Shown in pieces: positions 34,039 to 43,531 of a stretch of DNA of 51,543 nucleotides; positions within the stretch are counted from its first letter, which is position 1, and every line of letters starts with the position of its first letter. Position numbers and translations under genes: made by a program. The stretch spans positions 1 to 51,543 of the forward strand of contig JAMFSE010000043.1 in the NCBI GenBank assembly GCA_026225115.1, read 5' to 3'. The notes beneath the pieces were generated by a model. It saw only the letters and a program-made list of their open reading frames with translations. It made no database searches and was not told the DNA's origin. Source of the DNA: Rhodovastum atsumiense (GTDB taxonomy: Bacteria > Pseudomonadota > Alphaproteobacteria > Acetobacterales > Acetobacteraceae).

Positions 34039-35285
34039 TCATTCCAACCGAGCACCCGATCTTTGGACTTGTCCACGGATAGAGGTTCGAAAATGGTGGT
34101 TTGCTCCGGTGTTCCTTCCTTTGACCAAAGTGTCGCCGGAACAAAAACCTTGCCATCAAATAATTTACGCGCGTTACGAACTAATGAGGCCTGTTTGACG
34201 ATCACATTATCGCCAGCTACGGAAACCTCCACAGTCACAAACATTTTTCCTTGGGGATGTTCAATCGCAACCTCATGAACGGCCTTCTTTCCCAGGCTGG
34301 CGATCTCATGGGCAACGGTTCCGGGAATGCAGGCGCTGACCGCAAAGTTGGTTCCCCCGGTGACCGCGAATGCGGTCGCCACCGAATAGGGCATGAAATA
34401 CCGGCCACAAACCGTTCCACCCTCTCTTGGGGGCGCCACCAGGATCGGCTTGGGGGTTACTTTGTCCCGTACATCGCCGAGCCCCATGCGCTCACCGGCG
34501 ATGATGCGCATCGCTTGCAGCCGCGCGATCAATTCCTTGTCGGCATCCAGTTCCGCTTTCGTTTCATATCCTGTCTTACCGACGGAAGCCGCGGGCACAA
34601 ACATTGATGGCATGGCCATGTCGACACAAGAGACTCGCACGCCAAGAATCTCCTCGCTCCGCTTACCAGTCGGAAATAGCTTACCGGTTTTGGCGCCCGC
34701 CATGCTGGCCATGTTGAGCATGATCGGGGCCGCCGAACCATTGACGCCGTCGATATGCAAATCGCCCGCATAGGTGACTTGTCCGCCTGGTGTCTGAACG
34801 CTCGCTTCTATCAAGGATTTGGTATTCACATCCCAGATCCTGACCACAGTTATTGGGTCCGATGCCGCGACAAGCCCTTGTTCGATCGCAAATGGGCCAA
34901 CCGCTGTCACCATGTTTCCGCAAGGCGGGGTGGTATCCACCAAGGCCTTCTCGACGTAAACCTGCGCGAAAAGATAATCGACGTCAGCGCCGGGATGGGT
35001 GGAGCGTCGCACCATCGCCACTTTGCTCGTCACCGGGTCGGATCCACCCATGCCGTCGATCTGCCGCGGGTGGGGCGAACCCATCACGCTCAGCAGCACG
35101 CGTTTCATTTGTTCATCGTCCGCAGGCAGATCGTCGCGCAGGAAAAATGGGCCGCGCGAGGTACCCCCGCGCATCATGACGCAGGGAATACCGATAAGTC
35201 CGGAAGAGTCAGTTTGTTTATTCCCCGGTAAAACCGGCCGCGGCCCACCGACGCTCTGTTTTACTTCATCGATCGGCGCTTGCAT
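34035..35285 (-). CDS. PrpF-family isomerase (2-methylaconitate or 4-oxalomesaconate type)
   Basis: A protein of 416 residues of the PrpF/DUF453 family, a diaminopimelate-epimerase-like fold that moves double bonds in polycarboxylic acids. Marks: IPCVMMRGGTSRGPFFLRDD near the start, IDGMGGSDPVTSKVAMV, and DTTPPCGNMVTAVGPFAIEQ with the catalytic-type cysteine. Members include methylaconitate cis-trans isomerase (PrpF) and 4-oxalomesaconate tautomerase (GalD/LigU). The neighbouring MmgE/PrpD and LigI-like genes suit either. It stands 338 bases downstream of tctA, so it may have its own promoter; GGGG lies about 8 bases before the ATG. Confidence 0.87.
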   Translation of the reverse strand: MQAPIDEVKQSVGGPRPVLPGNKQTDSSGLIGIPCVMMRGGTSRGPFFLRDDLPADDEQMKRVLLSVMGSPHPRQIDGMGGSDPVTSKVAMVRRSTHPGADVDYLFAQVYVEKALVDTTPPCGNMVTAVGPFAIEQGLVAASDPITVVRIWDVNTKSLIEASVQTPGGQVTYAGDLHIDGVNGSAAPIMLNMASMAGAKTGKLFPTGKRSEEILGVRVSCVDMAMPSMFVPAASVGKTGYETKAELDADKELIARLQAMRIIAGERMGLGDVRDKVTPKPILVAPPREGGTVCGRYFMPYSVATAFAVTGGTNFAVSACIPGTVAHEIASLGKKAVHEVAIEHPQGKMFVTVEVSVAGDNVIVKQASLVRNARKLFDGKVFVPATLWSKEGTPEQTTIFEPLSVDKSKDRVLGWND

Positions 35286-35623
35286 ATGGATACCCCGCTG
35301 CGCTGCATTTTTCTTTAATGCGCTTTAATTCCGGGCGAATGAGATCAATGCAGAAGCGCTGAGCTTGCTGTGAAAACAGATCCTTTTTCGACCTTCTCAG
35401 CAGGTTTAAAGAGTCTGCTTTTGCATGTTAATTGCAACTTTGTACGGTATTGTTGCGCGGCCTGCAGATTCGAAAACCGGTTCTTTATTTGTAAGGTTGT
35501 CGCAACCGCGATTGCGCATTTTGATCGATGCGGCGACGGAACCGGATGCCGGATGCCGAACAATGTGAAGCAAGACAGTACAGAATCTTCGTCTGCAGGC
35601 TATTTGAAAGGCTTAAAATCCAA
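35286..35623. promoter_or_regulatory. Intergenic region upstream of the PrpF-like gene, with candidate operator
   Basis: No gene is seen. A palindromic core GGTTGTCGCAACC lies at 35495-35507; its inner part GTTGTCGCAAC recurs at 46230-46240 in another intergenic region of the same gene cluster. Nearby, ATTGCAACTTTGTACGGTAT and TGTTGCG (35431-35457) form a second imperfect inverted repeat of the same ATTGC/GCAAT flavour. A minus-strand promoter for the PrpF-like gene is likely here. Confidence 0.4.
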
Positions 35624-37204
35624 TTAAGTTTTCCGTTCCGCCGGCACCGGCTTTGCTCGCTCGACCGAAATTGTCGAGCTTCCGAGCGTTCTGCGGACGT
35701 TGCTGATCCCGCTGCGAGGACGGAGCAGCAGAAGCGCGACCTGCAGAAGGATAACGAGCGACGCAACCCCCAGAAATACGGCACTGATTGGACGCGTCAC
35801 GAAAACCGAGAAATGGCCGCCGGAAAGCTCCATCGCCCGTCGAAAACTTTCCTCGAGTCGCGGGCCCAATATGAACCCAAGCAGCATGGGCGCGGGATGG
35901 AAATCGAGGAATACCAACAGATAGCCGACAAGGCCGATCGCAATGGTCTCGCTCACCTCAAACATGCTGTTATTTGTGCTGTATACACCCACGCATATGA
36001 AAAAAAGCGCGCTTGGGTAAAGGTACTTATAGGGTAGCCGGAGTAGACGGACCCAAACCCCGATCAAAGGCACGTTGAGCAATATTAGAAGAATATTTCC
36101 GATCCAGAAGCTCGCGATCAAGCCCCAGAAAATATCCGGATGCTCGCTGATCAGCATGGGTCCGGGCGTGATCCCTTGAATGACGAGTGCGCCCAGCAAA
36201 AGGGCCATTGTCGCGTCGCCAGGGATACCCAGGCTCATCGTTGGAATAAAATCCCCTTGTACCGAGGAGTGGGTTGCCGCTTCGGGCGCGGCGACGCCCT
36301 CGATCATGCCGCGCCCGAAGCGCTCCGGCGTGCGCGACATTTTTTTCTCGGCGGCGTAAGCAACGAATGATGCGATGGTCGGTCCGGTTCCAGGTATCAG
36401 CGAGCACATTGCACCGATAAGCGTTCCTCGCATGATTGGAAACGCGGCACGTTTTAACTCGGCGCGCGTCGGCCGCATGTCGCGAAATCCAATTTTAGCC
36501 TTTCTGGCTTCGACGGCTTCGAGGCGATTGATGGATTTCAGGAATTCGGCGAGTCCGAACAGACCTAAAGCCAGCGCCACGATTTCGACGCCGTCATCAA
36601 GGTCGGGCGCGCCGAAGGTGAAGCGCGTCATCCCAGTACTGACATCGGTGCCGATGGTACCGACCAGCAGTCCGATCAACGTCATGGATATCCCCTTTAG
36701 CGGAGATCCTTTGGCGAGCGTCGAACCCGCGAGCAGGCCGAGCACCATGAGAGAAAAAATATCGGCCGAATTGAATTTCAATGCCCATTGACTGAGGACC
36801 GGTGCGAAAAATATCATTTCGGTAATGCCGAAAGAGGCCCCTACAAAAGAGGCCAGCATCGTTATGCCGAGCGCAGCGCCGCCGCGGCCCTGCTGCGTCA
36901 TGGGAAACCCGTCTAGGCAGGTTACGGCATGGGGCGGATGCGTGGGTAGATTGAGCAGAATGGAACAAATCGCCCCACCATATTGCGCGCCGTAATAAAT
37001 GCCGGCGATCATGAGAACCGCGCCCACGGGTTTCATGGCAAAAGTCAACGGCAGCAAAATGGAGATGGTGGAAAGTACGCCCATCCCGGGCAGCACGCCG
37101 ACAATATTGCCGAGCAGGACGCCAGAGAAACAATAAAGCAGGTTCATCGGCTGCAGAGCGACGCCGAAGCCCTGGCCGAGATTTGAAAACGCGGAGAAGA
37201 ACAC
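35624..37204 (-). CDS. tctA: Tripartite tricarboxylate transporter, large membrane subunit TctA
   Basis: A protein of 526 residues with about 12 helices. TctA signatures: LLGNIVGVLPGMGVLSTIS, the YYGAQYGGAICSILLNLPTH segment, and MRGTLIGAMCSLIPGTGPTI with the second glycine-rich repeat, then LGIPGDATMALLLGALVIQG. It forms the substrate channel with TctB and receives a polycarboxylate or other organic acid from TctC. The GTG start at 37204 has AGGA within the end of tctB, 3 bases after the tctB stop, so they are coupled. Confidence 0.94.
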   Translation of the reverse strand: MFFSAFSNLGQGFGVALQPMNLLYCFSGVLLGNIVGVLPGMGVLSTISILLPLTFAMKPVGAVLMIAGIYYGAQYGGAICSILLNLPTHPPHAVTCLDGFPMTQQGRGGAALGITMLASFVGASFGITEMIFFAPVLSQWALKFNSADIFSLMVLGLLAGSTLAKGSPLKGISMTLIGLLVGTIGTDVSTGMTRFTFGAPDLDDGVEIVALALGLFGLAEFLKSINRLEAVEARKAKIGFRDMRPTRAELKRAAFPIMRGTLIGAMCSLIPGTGPTIASFVAYAAEKKMSRTPERFGRGMIEGVAAPEAATHSSVQGDFIPTMSLGIPGDATMALLLGALVIQGITPGPMLISEHPDIFWGLIASFWIGNILLILLNVPLIGVWVRLLRLPYKYLYPSALFFICVGVYSTNNSMFEVSETIAIGLVGYLLVFLDFHPAPMLLGFILGPRLEESFRRAMELSGGHFSVFVTRPISAVFLGVASLVILLQVALLLLRPRSGISNVRRTLGSSTISVERAKPVPAERKT

Positions 37205-37207
37205 GAA

Positions 37208-37687
37208 CTAGATCCTAAAGGCTGGAAGCGGGATTTGCAGCAGATAGACAAACACCGCCGTACCAAAAATCGCGATACATGCTGCCAAAATCAAAGATCC
37301 TTTCAAGGTTGCCGTGCGATCGCCAAGTGCCGATACAAATACGCAACAAAACGTGGCTGGCAGTAGCCCGATACGCTCTCCCATCAGAACGAAGCAGAGC
37401 ATACCCGCAAGAATGCAGCACCAGCCGCGCCAATCCGGCATTCTGAAGGGCAAGCCTCCATCGGCCTGAACGCCAGCACGCACCAGCCCCGTCACGAACA
37501 TCGACAGACCGATGATGGCGAGTAGAATGCCGACCATGACGGGGAAGAACCCCGGTCCCATTTCCGCCAGGGTTCCAAGCTGATATTGCAGACCGAATCC
37601 CGCGAAAAACATACCGAACAGCACCAGTAGGAGCCCTCCCGCGAGGTCACGTATCGCGTCGTTGGAGATTCTGCGCAGTTTAAGCAT
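37208..37687 (-). CDS. tctB: Tripartite tricarboxylate transporter, small membrane subunit TctB
   Basis: A protein of 159 residues with four likely helices (about 14-34, 42-64, 86-106, 124-150). GLQYQLGTLAEMGPGFFPVM is the typical TctB motif after the first helix. It lies directly upstream of tctA and 26 bases after the amidohydrolase gene, so transport and catabolic genes share a transcript. Confidence 0.92.
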   Translation of the reverse strand: MLKLRRISNDAIRDLAGGLLLVLFGMFFAGFGLQYQLGTLAEMGPGFFPVMVGILLAIIGLSMFVTGLVRAGVQADGGLPFRMPDWRGWCCILAGMLCFVLMGERIGLLPATFCCVFVSALGDRTATLKGSLILAACIAIFGTAVFVYLLQIPLPAFRI

Positions 37688-37713
37688 GTCCCGCCTGCTC
37701 TCCGGCGCCTTGA

Positions 37714-38562
37714 TCAGCGCGCCGACTTAGCCAGTGACGGCCATACCCGCAGCGCGGTTTCCCCAAAGATCCATTTCTGCTGCTCGGCCGTCAGGAAGGA
37801 AAGCTCGTCGCGCATGATCTGCAGACGCTCCGGGACCTTCCCGTAGTGATTCCAATGCGCGGGATAGTTGGAGCCCCACATGATGCGCTCGGCTCCGAAT
37901 TTCTCGACGAGCAGGCTCCAGAAGGCTTTCGAGTCGCCCTTCTGCTCGATCAAATCATGTGTCAGATTGGGCGCCACCTTCAAATACAGGTTCGGGTAAC
38001 GCGCCAGCTCCCTCAACGGGTTGAAATTATCATAAGGTGGCCGCGCAGTCTTCAGCGAGGCGGCCCAGGAATGATCGAGCGCGATCGCCACATCCGGGAA
38101 ACGGTCCAGGATCACTTTCAGATCCGGCAGGTCGCCGGTGACGATCTTGTTGAAGCAAACGCCGATTTTTAACTTCGTCATGCGTTCCCAAAGCGGGAAG
38201 GTCTTCGGATCGCCGTAAATGCCGTCTTGCACCTTCATCAGGCGGACGCCGCGCACACCCTTGTTCTCGACCAGGTCGGTGATCACGTCGACCGCGTCCG
38301 ACTGACTTTGGTCGATAACGACGACGCTCTTGAACCGGTCGGGATATTTCAGCGCCACATCGATCGCGTAGCTATTGTCGAAATGGTAGGTGTGAAATGC
38401 CTGAACCAGCAGCGCGCAGTCGATGCCGCACGCATCCATTGTCGCGACAATGTCTTCGCCCGTGAAATTCGGCCATTTGGCTTGTTCGGCCGGCCCCTGG
38501 CTCGGACGCGGATATTCCGAAAGACTCTCAGCCAGAACATGAACATGGGTGTCAATAATCAT
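37714..38562 (-). CDS. Amidohydrolase_2 family hydrolase, copy A (LigI-like lactonase family)
   Basis: A protein of 282 residues with a TIM-barrel amidohydrolase fold. The N-terminal MIIDTHVHVLAE carries the HxH pair, DACGIDCALLVQAFHTYHFD follows, and the C-terminal RIMWGSNYPAHW is where the last metal or catalytic Asp often lies; here it is Asn. The family includes 2-pyrone-4,6-dicarboxylate lactonase and related hydrolases and decarboxylases. A second copy at 43621 is about 90 % identical by eye and shares the upstream 32 bases. Located between the dienelactone hydrolase and tctB genes. The reaction is unknown; hydrolysis of a lactone or of a 2-pyrone-type ring is the family-based guess. 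Confidence 0.87.
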   Translation of the reverse strand: MIIDTHVHVLAESLSEYPRPSQGPAEQAKWPNFTGEDIVATMDACGIDCALLVQAFHTYHFDNSYAIDVALKYPDRFKSVVVIDQSQSDAVDVITDLVENKGVRGVRLMKVQDGIYGDPKTFPLWERMTKLKIGVCFNKIVTGDLPDLKVILDRFPDVAIALDHSWAASLKTARPPYDNFNPLRELARYPNLYLKVAPNLTHDLIEQKGDSKAFWSLLVEKFGAERIMWGSNYPAHWNHYGKVPERLQIMRDELSFLTAEQQKWIFGETALRVWPSLAKSAR

Positions 38563-38594
38563 TTGTTTACCAATCGTTAAACGTTAATCTGAAG
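37714..38594. repeat. Duplicated segment, copy A (amidohydrolase gene plus leader)
   Basis: The gene at 37714-38562 and the 32 bases before its ATG (38563-38594) match 43621-44501. In the leader 28 of 32 bases agree, including a shared core AATCGTTAAAC and TTAATCTGAAG. The copies are direct repeats about 5 kb apart and enclose the dienelactone hydrolase, tctC, MmgE/PrpD and porin genes. Confidence 0.85.
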
Positions 38595-38597
38595 CAT

Positions 38598-39326
38598 TCA
38601 GGCGCCCAGATATTTTTCAAACCAGTCGAAAACGCGCTTCCAGCCATCCTCCGCGGCGTGCACCCGGTAGGCCGGCCGATCGATATGAAAGAATGCATGG
38701 CCGCAATTCTCATAGGTGTGGATCGCGTAGGTCTTGTTATGTTTTTTCAGCTCAGCCTCGATCGCCGCAATATCCTGTGGTGATGGCCGCTTATCATCAG
38801 CACCGAAAAGGCCGAGCAGCGGGCAGCTCATATCCTTGGTCAGTGTAATGGGCGCCACCGGCTGCCGCGGCGACAGCGCGTCCGGCGGGGCAATCACATT
38901 GCCCCCGTAACAATCCACAGCCGCGTCGATACCGGAGAGGGTGCATGCGGCCAGATAAGCCTGCCGGCCGCCGGCGCAATAGCCGATAACGCCGATTTTC
39001 CCGTTATGGGTCGGCAATTCCCGCAGCCAGCCGATGCCCCCCTGCAAATCGCCCATCGTCCGGTCATCCGGCATGCCACCTTTGGCTTTTATGCTTTCGC
39101 TATTTTCCTTGGCCGAACCGAGCCCTTCCCGAAAATGCATGTTCGGCATCAAAGCGAGATAACCATGCGCCGCGAAGCGGTAAGTCATCTCCTTTTGTGC
39201 TTCATCCCAGCCCGGCATGTGATGCAGCAGAACCACGCCGGGATAGGGCCCTTTGCCCAGCGGCCGGGCAAAATGGGCATTGATCAAATCGTCGTTGTGA
39301 CCGCGGAGATTTACCGTCTCCGCCAT
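38598..39326 (-). CDS. Dienelactone hydrolase family protein
   Basis: A protein of 242 residues with the alpha/beta hydrolase triad of dienelactone hydrolases: nucleophilic Cys in IGVIGYCAGGRQAYL, Asp in LGLFGADDKRPSPQD and His in ENCGHAFFHIDRPAY. The N-terminal YPGVVLLHHMPGWDEAQKE is the usual strand and oxyanion region. Start at 39326 (MAETVNLRG) chosen for alignment with the family; an ATG at 39344 is the alternative and neither has a good ribosome-binding site. Such enzymes open unsaturated lactones. It sits between tctC and amidohydrolase copy A. Confidence 0.88.
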   Translation of the reverse strand: MAETVNLRGHNDDLINAHFARPLGKGPYPGVVLLHHMPGWDEAQKEMTYRFAAHGYLALMPNMHFREGLGSAKENSESIKAKGGMPDDRTMGDLQGGIGWLRELPTHNGKIGVIGYCAGGRQAYLAACTLSGIDAAVDCYGGNVIAPPDALSPRQPVAPITLTKDMSCPLLGLFGADDKRPSPQDIAAIEAELKKHNKTYAIHTYENCGHAFFHIDRPAYRVHAAEDGWKRVFDWFEKYLGA

Positions 39327-39348
39327 TAAGGCTTCATATGTCATCAGA

Positions 39349-40308
39349 TCAATGCAGTTTGAGGTTGGCTTGTTTGGCGACGGCCTTCCATTGCGCGATA
39401 TCATGCACAATCACCTGGCCGAATTCCTGCGGCGTCGAGGTCGCCGGCTCGCGAAGGTCGGTACGGAAGAGCTTCTGCACGTCCGGCGACTCCACCGCAT
39501 CGTCAAAAGCTTTATTCAGCTTGGCGACAACCGCCGGCGGCATGCCGGCCGGGCCCCACACGCCGTGCCAGGCAACATATCCGGAGCCGGGCGCTACGGT
39601 GGTGATGGACGGAAGATTTGGCAGTGTCGGCCAGGGGGTGGGGCTGGTGACGGCGACTGCTCGCAGCATGCCGGAGGTAAGCATCGGCACCAAAGCGGGG
39701 CCGGAAGCGAACGCGACCTGAATTTCGCCCGACAAAAGCGCTTCTAGCACCAGGCCGTCGCTTTTGTACGGGACATGGACCATGCTGGTACCAGAAGCCT
39801 GCTCGAATCGATAGGCGGAGAAGTCCGACGCGCTGCCCACCCCAGGTGCGCCGAAGCTCATACTATGCGGATTTGCCTTCAGGGCTTGCACGAAATTCGC
39901 TAGATTTTTTACCGGCGACTTGGCATTCACCGTAATAATCAACGGCCCATGATTAATGAGCGTGATTGGCGTGATGTCCTTAACCGGGTCGAATGAGAGA
40001 TTATAGAGCGCCGCGATGGTGGTGTAGCTGGAAGCGCCCAGGATGATCGTGTAACCGTCCGGTTTGGCGTTCACCACTTCCTGAAACGCGATGATGCCGC
40101 CGGCGCCGCCGCGATTCTCGACGATAACGGGTTGGCCGAGTTCCTGCCTGACTTTTTCCGCCAGGACGCGGGCAATGGTGTCGACGCTACCGCCGGCATC
40201 GAAGGGCACCACCAGGCGGATGGGCCTGCTTGGATAATCGTCGGCACGCGCTTGTACCGCGAACAGACACATCACAAGCGCCACTAATATCTTGGTCATT
40301 TTACGCAT
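39349..40308 (-). CDS. tctC: Tripartite tricarboxylate transporter substrate-binding protein (TctC/Bug family)
   Basis: A protein of 319 residues with a signal peptide (residues 1-22, ending VQARA-DD). The mature part begins YPSRPIRLVVPFDAGGSVDT, the Bug signature, then GQPVIVENRGGAGGIIAFQE and MSFGAPGVGSASDFSAYRFE. Bug proteins bind carboxylates (tricarboxylates, phthalates, amino acids) in the periplasm and deliver them to TctAB. ATG at 40308 has AAGGAAAC upstream. Upstream lies 334 bases of noncoding DNA with two inverted repeats, probably its own promoter region. tctA and tctB follow after two enzyme genes. Confidence 0.93.
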   Translation of the reverse strand: MRKMTKILVALVMCLFAVQARADDYPSRPIRLVVPFDAGGSVDTIARVLAEKVRQELGQPVIVENRGGAGGIIAFQEVVNAKPDGYTIILGASSYTTIAALYNLSFDPVKDITPITLINHGPLIITVNAKSPVKNLANFVQALKANPHSMSFGAPGVGSASDFSAYRFEQASGTSMVHVPYKSDGLVLEALLSGEIQVAFASGPALVPMLTSGMLRAVAVTSPTPWPTLPNLPSITTVAPGSGYVAWHGVWGPAGMPPAVVAKLNKAFDDAVESPDVQKLFRTDLREPATSTPQEFGQVIVHDIAQWKAVAKQANLKLH

Positions 40309-40642
40309 CTTTGTTTCCTTCCCCCGACGCAAATTTTTCGTGGATCCATTTCGCCGTCCCGCGCGAGAACCGCGCGGCAAACCAAACAACCGGTTTCAGC
40401 GTGAATCTGATTTAAAATCGCTCGACCTAAGTTTGATTTTACTTTTCTGCAGATTTCGGCAGTTCGTCCCATCCTCGCATTCACCGTTTTCTTTGAGGAC
40501 AGTTACAATTTACTTGAAAGTGGAACATTGTAAATTGCAAGATTTCGCGGCATTATCGCGATATCCGCAATAATGGGCTGTCTCTTTGGCGGTCTGGCGA
40601 CGTGGGCATTGCCTGCCACGCCGCATCGTGCGGCGCGCGCGT
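40309..40642. promoter_or_regulatory. Region upstream of tctC with two inverted repeats
   Basis: No gene is seen. CAATTTAC (40506-40513) and GTAAATTG (40530-40537) form an 8-base inverted repeat spaced by 16. CATTAT (40551-40556) and ATAATG (40570-40575) form another, with the 10-base palindrome TATCGCGATA inside (40554-40563). These are candidate binding sites for a regulator of tctC and the downstream catabolic genes; a clear -35/-10 pair was not found. Confidence 0.35.
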
Positions 40643-41995
40643 TCAGGCGCCGATCCATGTAACGTCTTTTTCCGTTTCCAGCGCTTGCAGACGATCAAAT
40701 GTGGGTGCCGCGTTCTGATAACCATTGGCCAGAAACAGAAATTTTTTCTCAAGCTCCTCCTGGGTTATTGGATTGGCCGGCGTTCCCTTGAATTCAGCGA
40801 CCCTGCGGTAAAATTCACGTCCATCCCTCAATCGTACGGTAGCCGTGCTGGCGATTGAGCCGTAAACTTCTTCCTCCTCCGCGAGCACAACCTCAATCCG
40901 CCGGCACATGGCGCGAATCTCAGGATCCCTCACCACATCCTCGTCATAAGAACCCGGATCGCGCGCATCGCGATAGAGCGAAAGTGCTACCGAAAAAGGC
41001 ACGCTGTACTGTGCCATCATCCGGTCCACCGGATTGGGGATATTATTTACCCGCACCATACGCTCGATACCCGCAATTGTTATTTTCTCGATCTCGCCTG
41101 GCAGGAAGCCGTGTTCGGCGCGCAATTCCTCGACCGCCTGAATCGGCGTTTGAGCTGTAACGTGACAGGCATATTGTTTAATAACCGTAATCAATGTCTC
41201 GAACGTCTCGCCAAGCCCTTTGGTAAGGCGGGAGGTGTCTGATTTGTCGCAGAATACTTTGAGAAAGCCGGCCTCGCCTTCCAGAACGCTCACCGGTCCC
41301 GTAAAACCCTCTTTGGCGAGGCTGGCGGCCATGACGCCGGATTCCGAGGCCCGACCGAGGTGAAGGCGTTTGACCATTGCGCCGGTACCCGACTTTGCAA
41401 ATTCCAGCAGCCCGGACGAAAGCGAACCCGCAATGCCCAGCGCATTTAGAATCTGGGATTGATCCAGGTTCATAATACGGCCGGCCGCAACCGCGGCGCC
41501 GAAGGGTCCCGTGGTGCCAGGGGCATGAAATCCGCGCTTCTCATTGCTATGTAAGCTGGCATGGCCAATACGGATCATCACCTCGGCCCCGGCGACAAAT
41601 GCGGTAATCATGTCACGGCCGCTGATCAGACCAGCCGGGCGGTCCTGCGCGACGGCCAGCGCCGGAACAAGCAATGTAGCCCCCGGATGGCAACCCGTTC
41701 CAGGCTTGGTAAGACTATCGAGCTCGAATGCATGCGCCATGGCGCCATTGGCGAGTGCCGCCGCCGGAGCCTGAACGGCAGGACCGTTTGAGCCGAGAAT
41801 ATGGCTGGTTCCATTACCGCCGTTGCGCCGCGCATAGGCAATCAGGATCTGACTCCACGGCAATTTATTGCCGTAGATAATCGTCGCCACCGCATCGGTT
41901 ATGCAGTCCTTCGCGCGCTGAATCACTTCCGGCGGCAAATCCTCATAGCGCAGCTTTGCTGCATATTCCGCCAATCTCGCCGTTTCGTTCGCCAT
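40643..41995 (-). CDS. MmgE/PrpD family protein 1
   Basis: A protein of 450 residues of the MmgE/PrpD family, which includes 2-methylcitrate dehydratase and cis-aconitate decarboxylase. Marks: ANGAMAHAFELDSLTKPGTG, HPGATLLVPALAVAQ, HAPGTTGPFGAAVAAGRIM, LGIAGSLSSGLLEFAKSGTG and MVKRLHLGRASESGVMAASL. The ATG at 41995 follows a GTGGGG; a start at 42034 would extend into non-conserved sequence. The reaction is likely dehydration or decarboxylation of a polycarboxylic acid. A second, diverged member is at 47354. It is 84 bases downstream of the porin gene. Confidence 0.88.
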   Translation of the reverse strand: MANETARLAEYAAKLRYEDLPPEVIQRAKDCITDAVATIIYGNKLPWSQILIAYARRNGGNGTSHILGSNGPAVQAPAAALANGAMAHAFELDSLTKPGTGCHPGATLLVPALAVAQDRPAGLISGRDMITAFVAGAEVMIRIGHASLHSNEKRGFHAPGTTGPFGAAVAAGRIMNLDQSQILNALGIAGSLSSGLLEFAKSGTGAMVKRLHLGRASESGVMAASLAKEGFTGPVSVLEGEAGFLKVFCDKSDTSRLTKGLGETFETLITVIKQYACHVTAQTPIQAVEELRAEHGFLPGEIEKITIAGIERMVRVNNIPNPVDRMMAQYSVPFSVALSLYRDARDPGSYDEDVVRDPEIRAMCRRIEVVLAEEEEVYGSIASTATVRLRDGREFYRRVAEFKGTPANPITQEELEKKFLFLANGYQNAAPTFDRLQALETEKDVTWIGA

Positions 41996-42079
41996 ATTAC
42001 CCCACATTTTAAAGAGCCGACCGAGATTCCGCATGCCGCAGGGGCACCGACCCGCCGGCCAGCGCCCCGGTTCACGAAT

Positions 42080-43426
42080 TTACCAGGTAAATGTTGCACC
42101 CGTGGCAATCGCCTGAACCTGCAGGTTGTTGCGTTGAATCGTCGCCGCGCCCGAGGTGCCGGACAGCGCATAGGACGCGCCTGGCTGATGCCGATGGCCG
42201 TATTCGTACTGCGTCCACAGATTGAGGTGCGTGTTGAGGACGTAATTGCCGCCGATTGCCAGTCCATATTCCGACAGTGTCGGGGCAATGTTCTTCTTGC
42301 CCGGCACATAGGCGCCGGATGTTTGACCGTCGAAGAAGCTGAAGCCGCCGACCCAAGGTCCGTGCGTATAAATCGCATCTACGATATAGGTGAAACCGTT
42401 GCGGGCGCCCTTCGGCTTGAACTGATAACTGTCCTCAACGGCACCACCTTTGATGTTGGCGCCAAACAGCAGCCCGCCGACCTTCATCTGTGCACCGAAA
42501 TGAAATATGCCGAGGTCGTCATAGCCGTAAGGTGCTGCCGATATGGGCGTGCCGCCAGTGTAGCTAACAGGCGAGCTTACCATATAGCCGCCAGAGACCT
42601 TGTAGGTGATGCCGTTAATCGTCTGCAGATATTGCACCATCGCATCGACCGTGTTTTTCCGGCGTTTGCCGATATCGGCCGCTACCGGTGAAGAGGATAA
42701 TGCAGCACTGGTCGAGGACGCGGCGGCATTATTGTTATAGCCCTCCTTCAGGCCGTTCGAATTCGGCTCGTAGCCGATGATGCCGTTGAACCCCGCATAA
42801 GAAGGCGAAATATAGACGATTTTATCGGTCGAATATAGAACAGCCGTATAGGCCTCGACAAAATTATTTGGGGTGGGAATTGTCGGCAAAAGGCTCTTTT
42901 CGCCACCATCGGTGAAAAATTGCGTGCCGTCACCAAAGGCGACGAGGAGGCCGGCCTGCCCAAGGATGAATGCGCTATCGGTTTGACCCATACGAATATA
43001 ACCGGCTTCCTTGGTCCCAAGATATCCGTAAGCGTGATTTACATAAAGCCCCTCAAGTCCCGACGAAGAGGATTTCCCAGCGCCCACGCTGGCATCCGTT
43101 GAACCGGTCCGAAGTTCAACCGCAACACCGTAATTTAGCCCATTCAAGGTCTGCGCGTCGAAGCCGGGATAAAGACGAAGGTCGCCATCGGTGGTGACCG
43201 GATTTAGTTTATAAGTGCCGCCAGGAGTTACCGTGTTACCTTTTGTGGTAATCGTGTTGACACTTGAGCCGTAATTGGCAAGCTCATATTGAAAATACCC
43301 CCTCAGATGAACTTCCACCGTCCCAGGCGCGACCGGCTTGAGCGCCTGCGCGTTTGCCGCGCTGTTCATCGCCAGGGTCATGCCGACGCCCGCAACCGAA
43401 GCCAAAAACAATTTTTTCATTTTCAT
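42080..43426 (-). CDS. Outer-membrane porin
   Basis: A protein of 448 residues with a signal peptide (MKMKKLFLASVAGVGMTLAM, cleavage near ANA-QA). The mature part is rich in Gly, Tyr and alternating polar/hydrophobic residues (HLRGYFQYELANYGSS, GYLGTKEAGYIRMGQTDSAF, MKVGGLLFGANIKGGAVED) and ends ATGATFTW, an aromatic C-terminus recognised by the outer-membrane assembly machinery. It probably provides outer-membrane passage for the substrate taken up by TctABC. It lies between MmgE/PrpD 1 and amidohydrolase copy B. Confidence 0.9.
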   Translation of the reverse strand: MKMKKLFLASVAGVGMTLAMNSAANAQALKPVAPGTVEVHLRGYFQYELANYGSSVNTITTKGNTVTPGGTYKLNPVTTDGDLRLYPGFDAQTLNGLNYGVAVELRTGSTDASVGAGKSSSSGLEGLYVNHAYGYLGTKEAGYIRMGQTDSAFILGQAGLLVAFGDGTQFFTDGGEKSLLPTIPTPNNFVEAYTAVLYSTDKIVYISPSYAGFNGIIGYEPNSNGLKEGYNNNAAASSTSAALSSSPVAADIGKRRKNTVDAMVQYLQTINGITYKVSGGYMVSSPVSYTGGTPISAAPYGYDDLGIFHFGAQMKVGGLLFGANIKGGAVEDSYQFKPKGARNGFTYIVDAIYTHGPWVGGFSFFDGQTSGAYVPGKKNIAPTLSEYGLAIGGNYVLNTHLNLWTQYEYGHRHQPGASYALSGTSGAATIQRNNLQVQAIATGATFTW

Positions 43427-43531
43427 ATTTCCCCATTTTTATTGTAATTCTTCAAAAAGCCAAATTTCCCAGCCTCTCTAGGTGCCTGACGTAATTTTCC
43501 TCGCGAGGTTTTCGGAACAGAGAGGACAACT

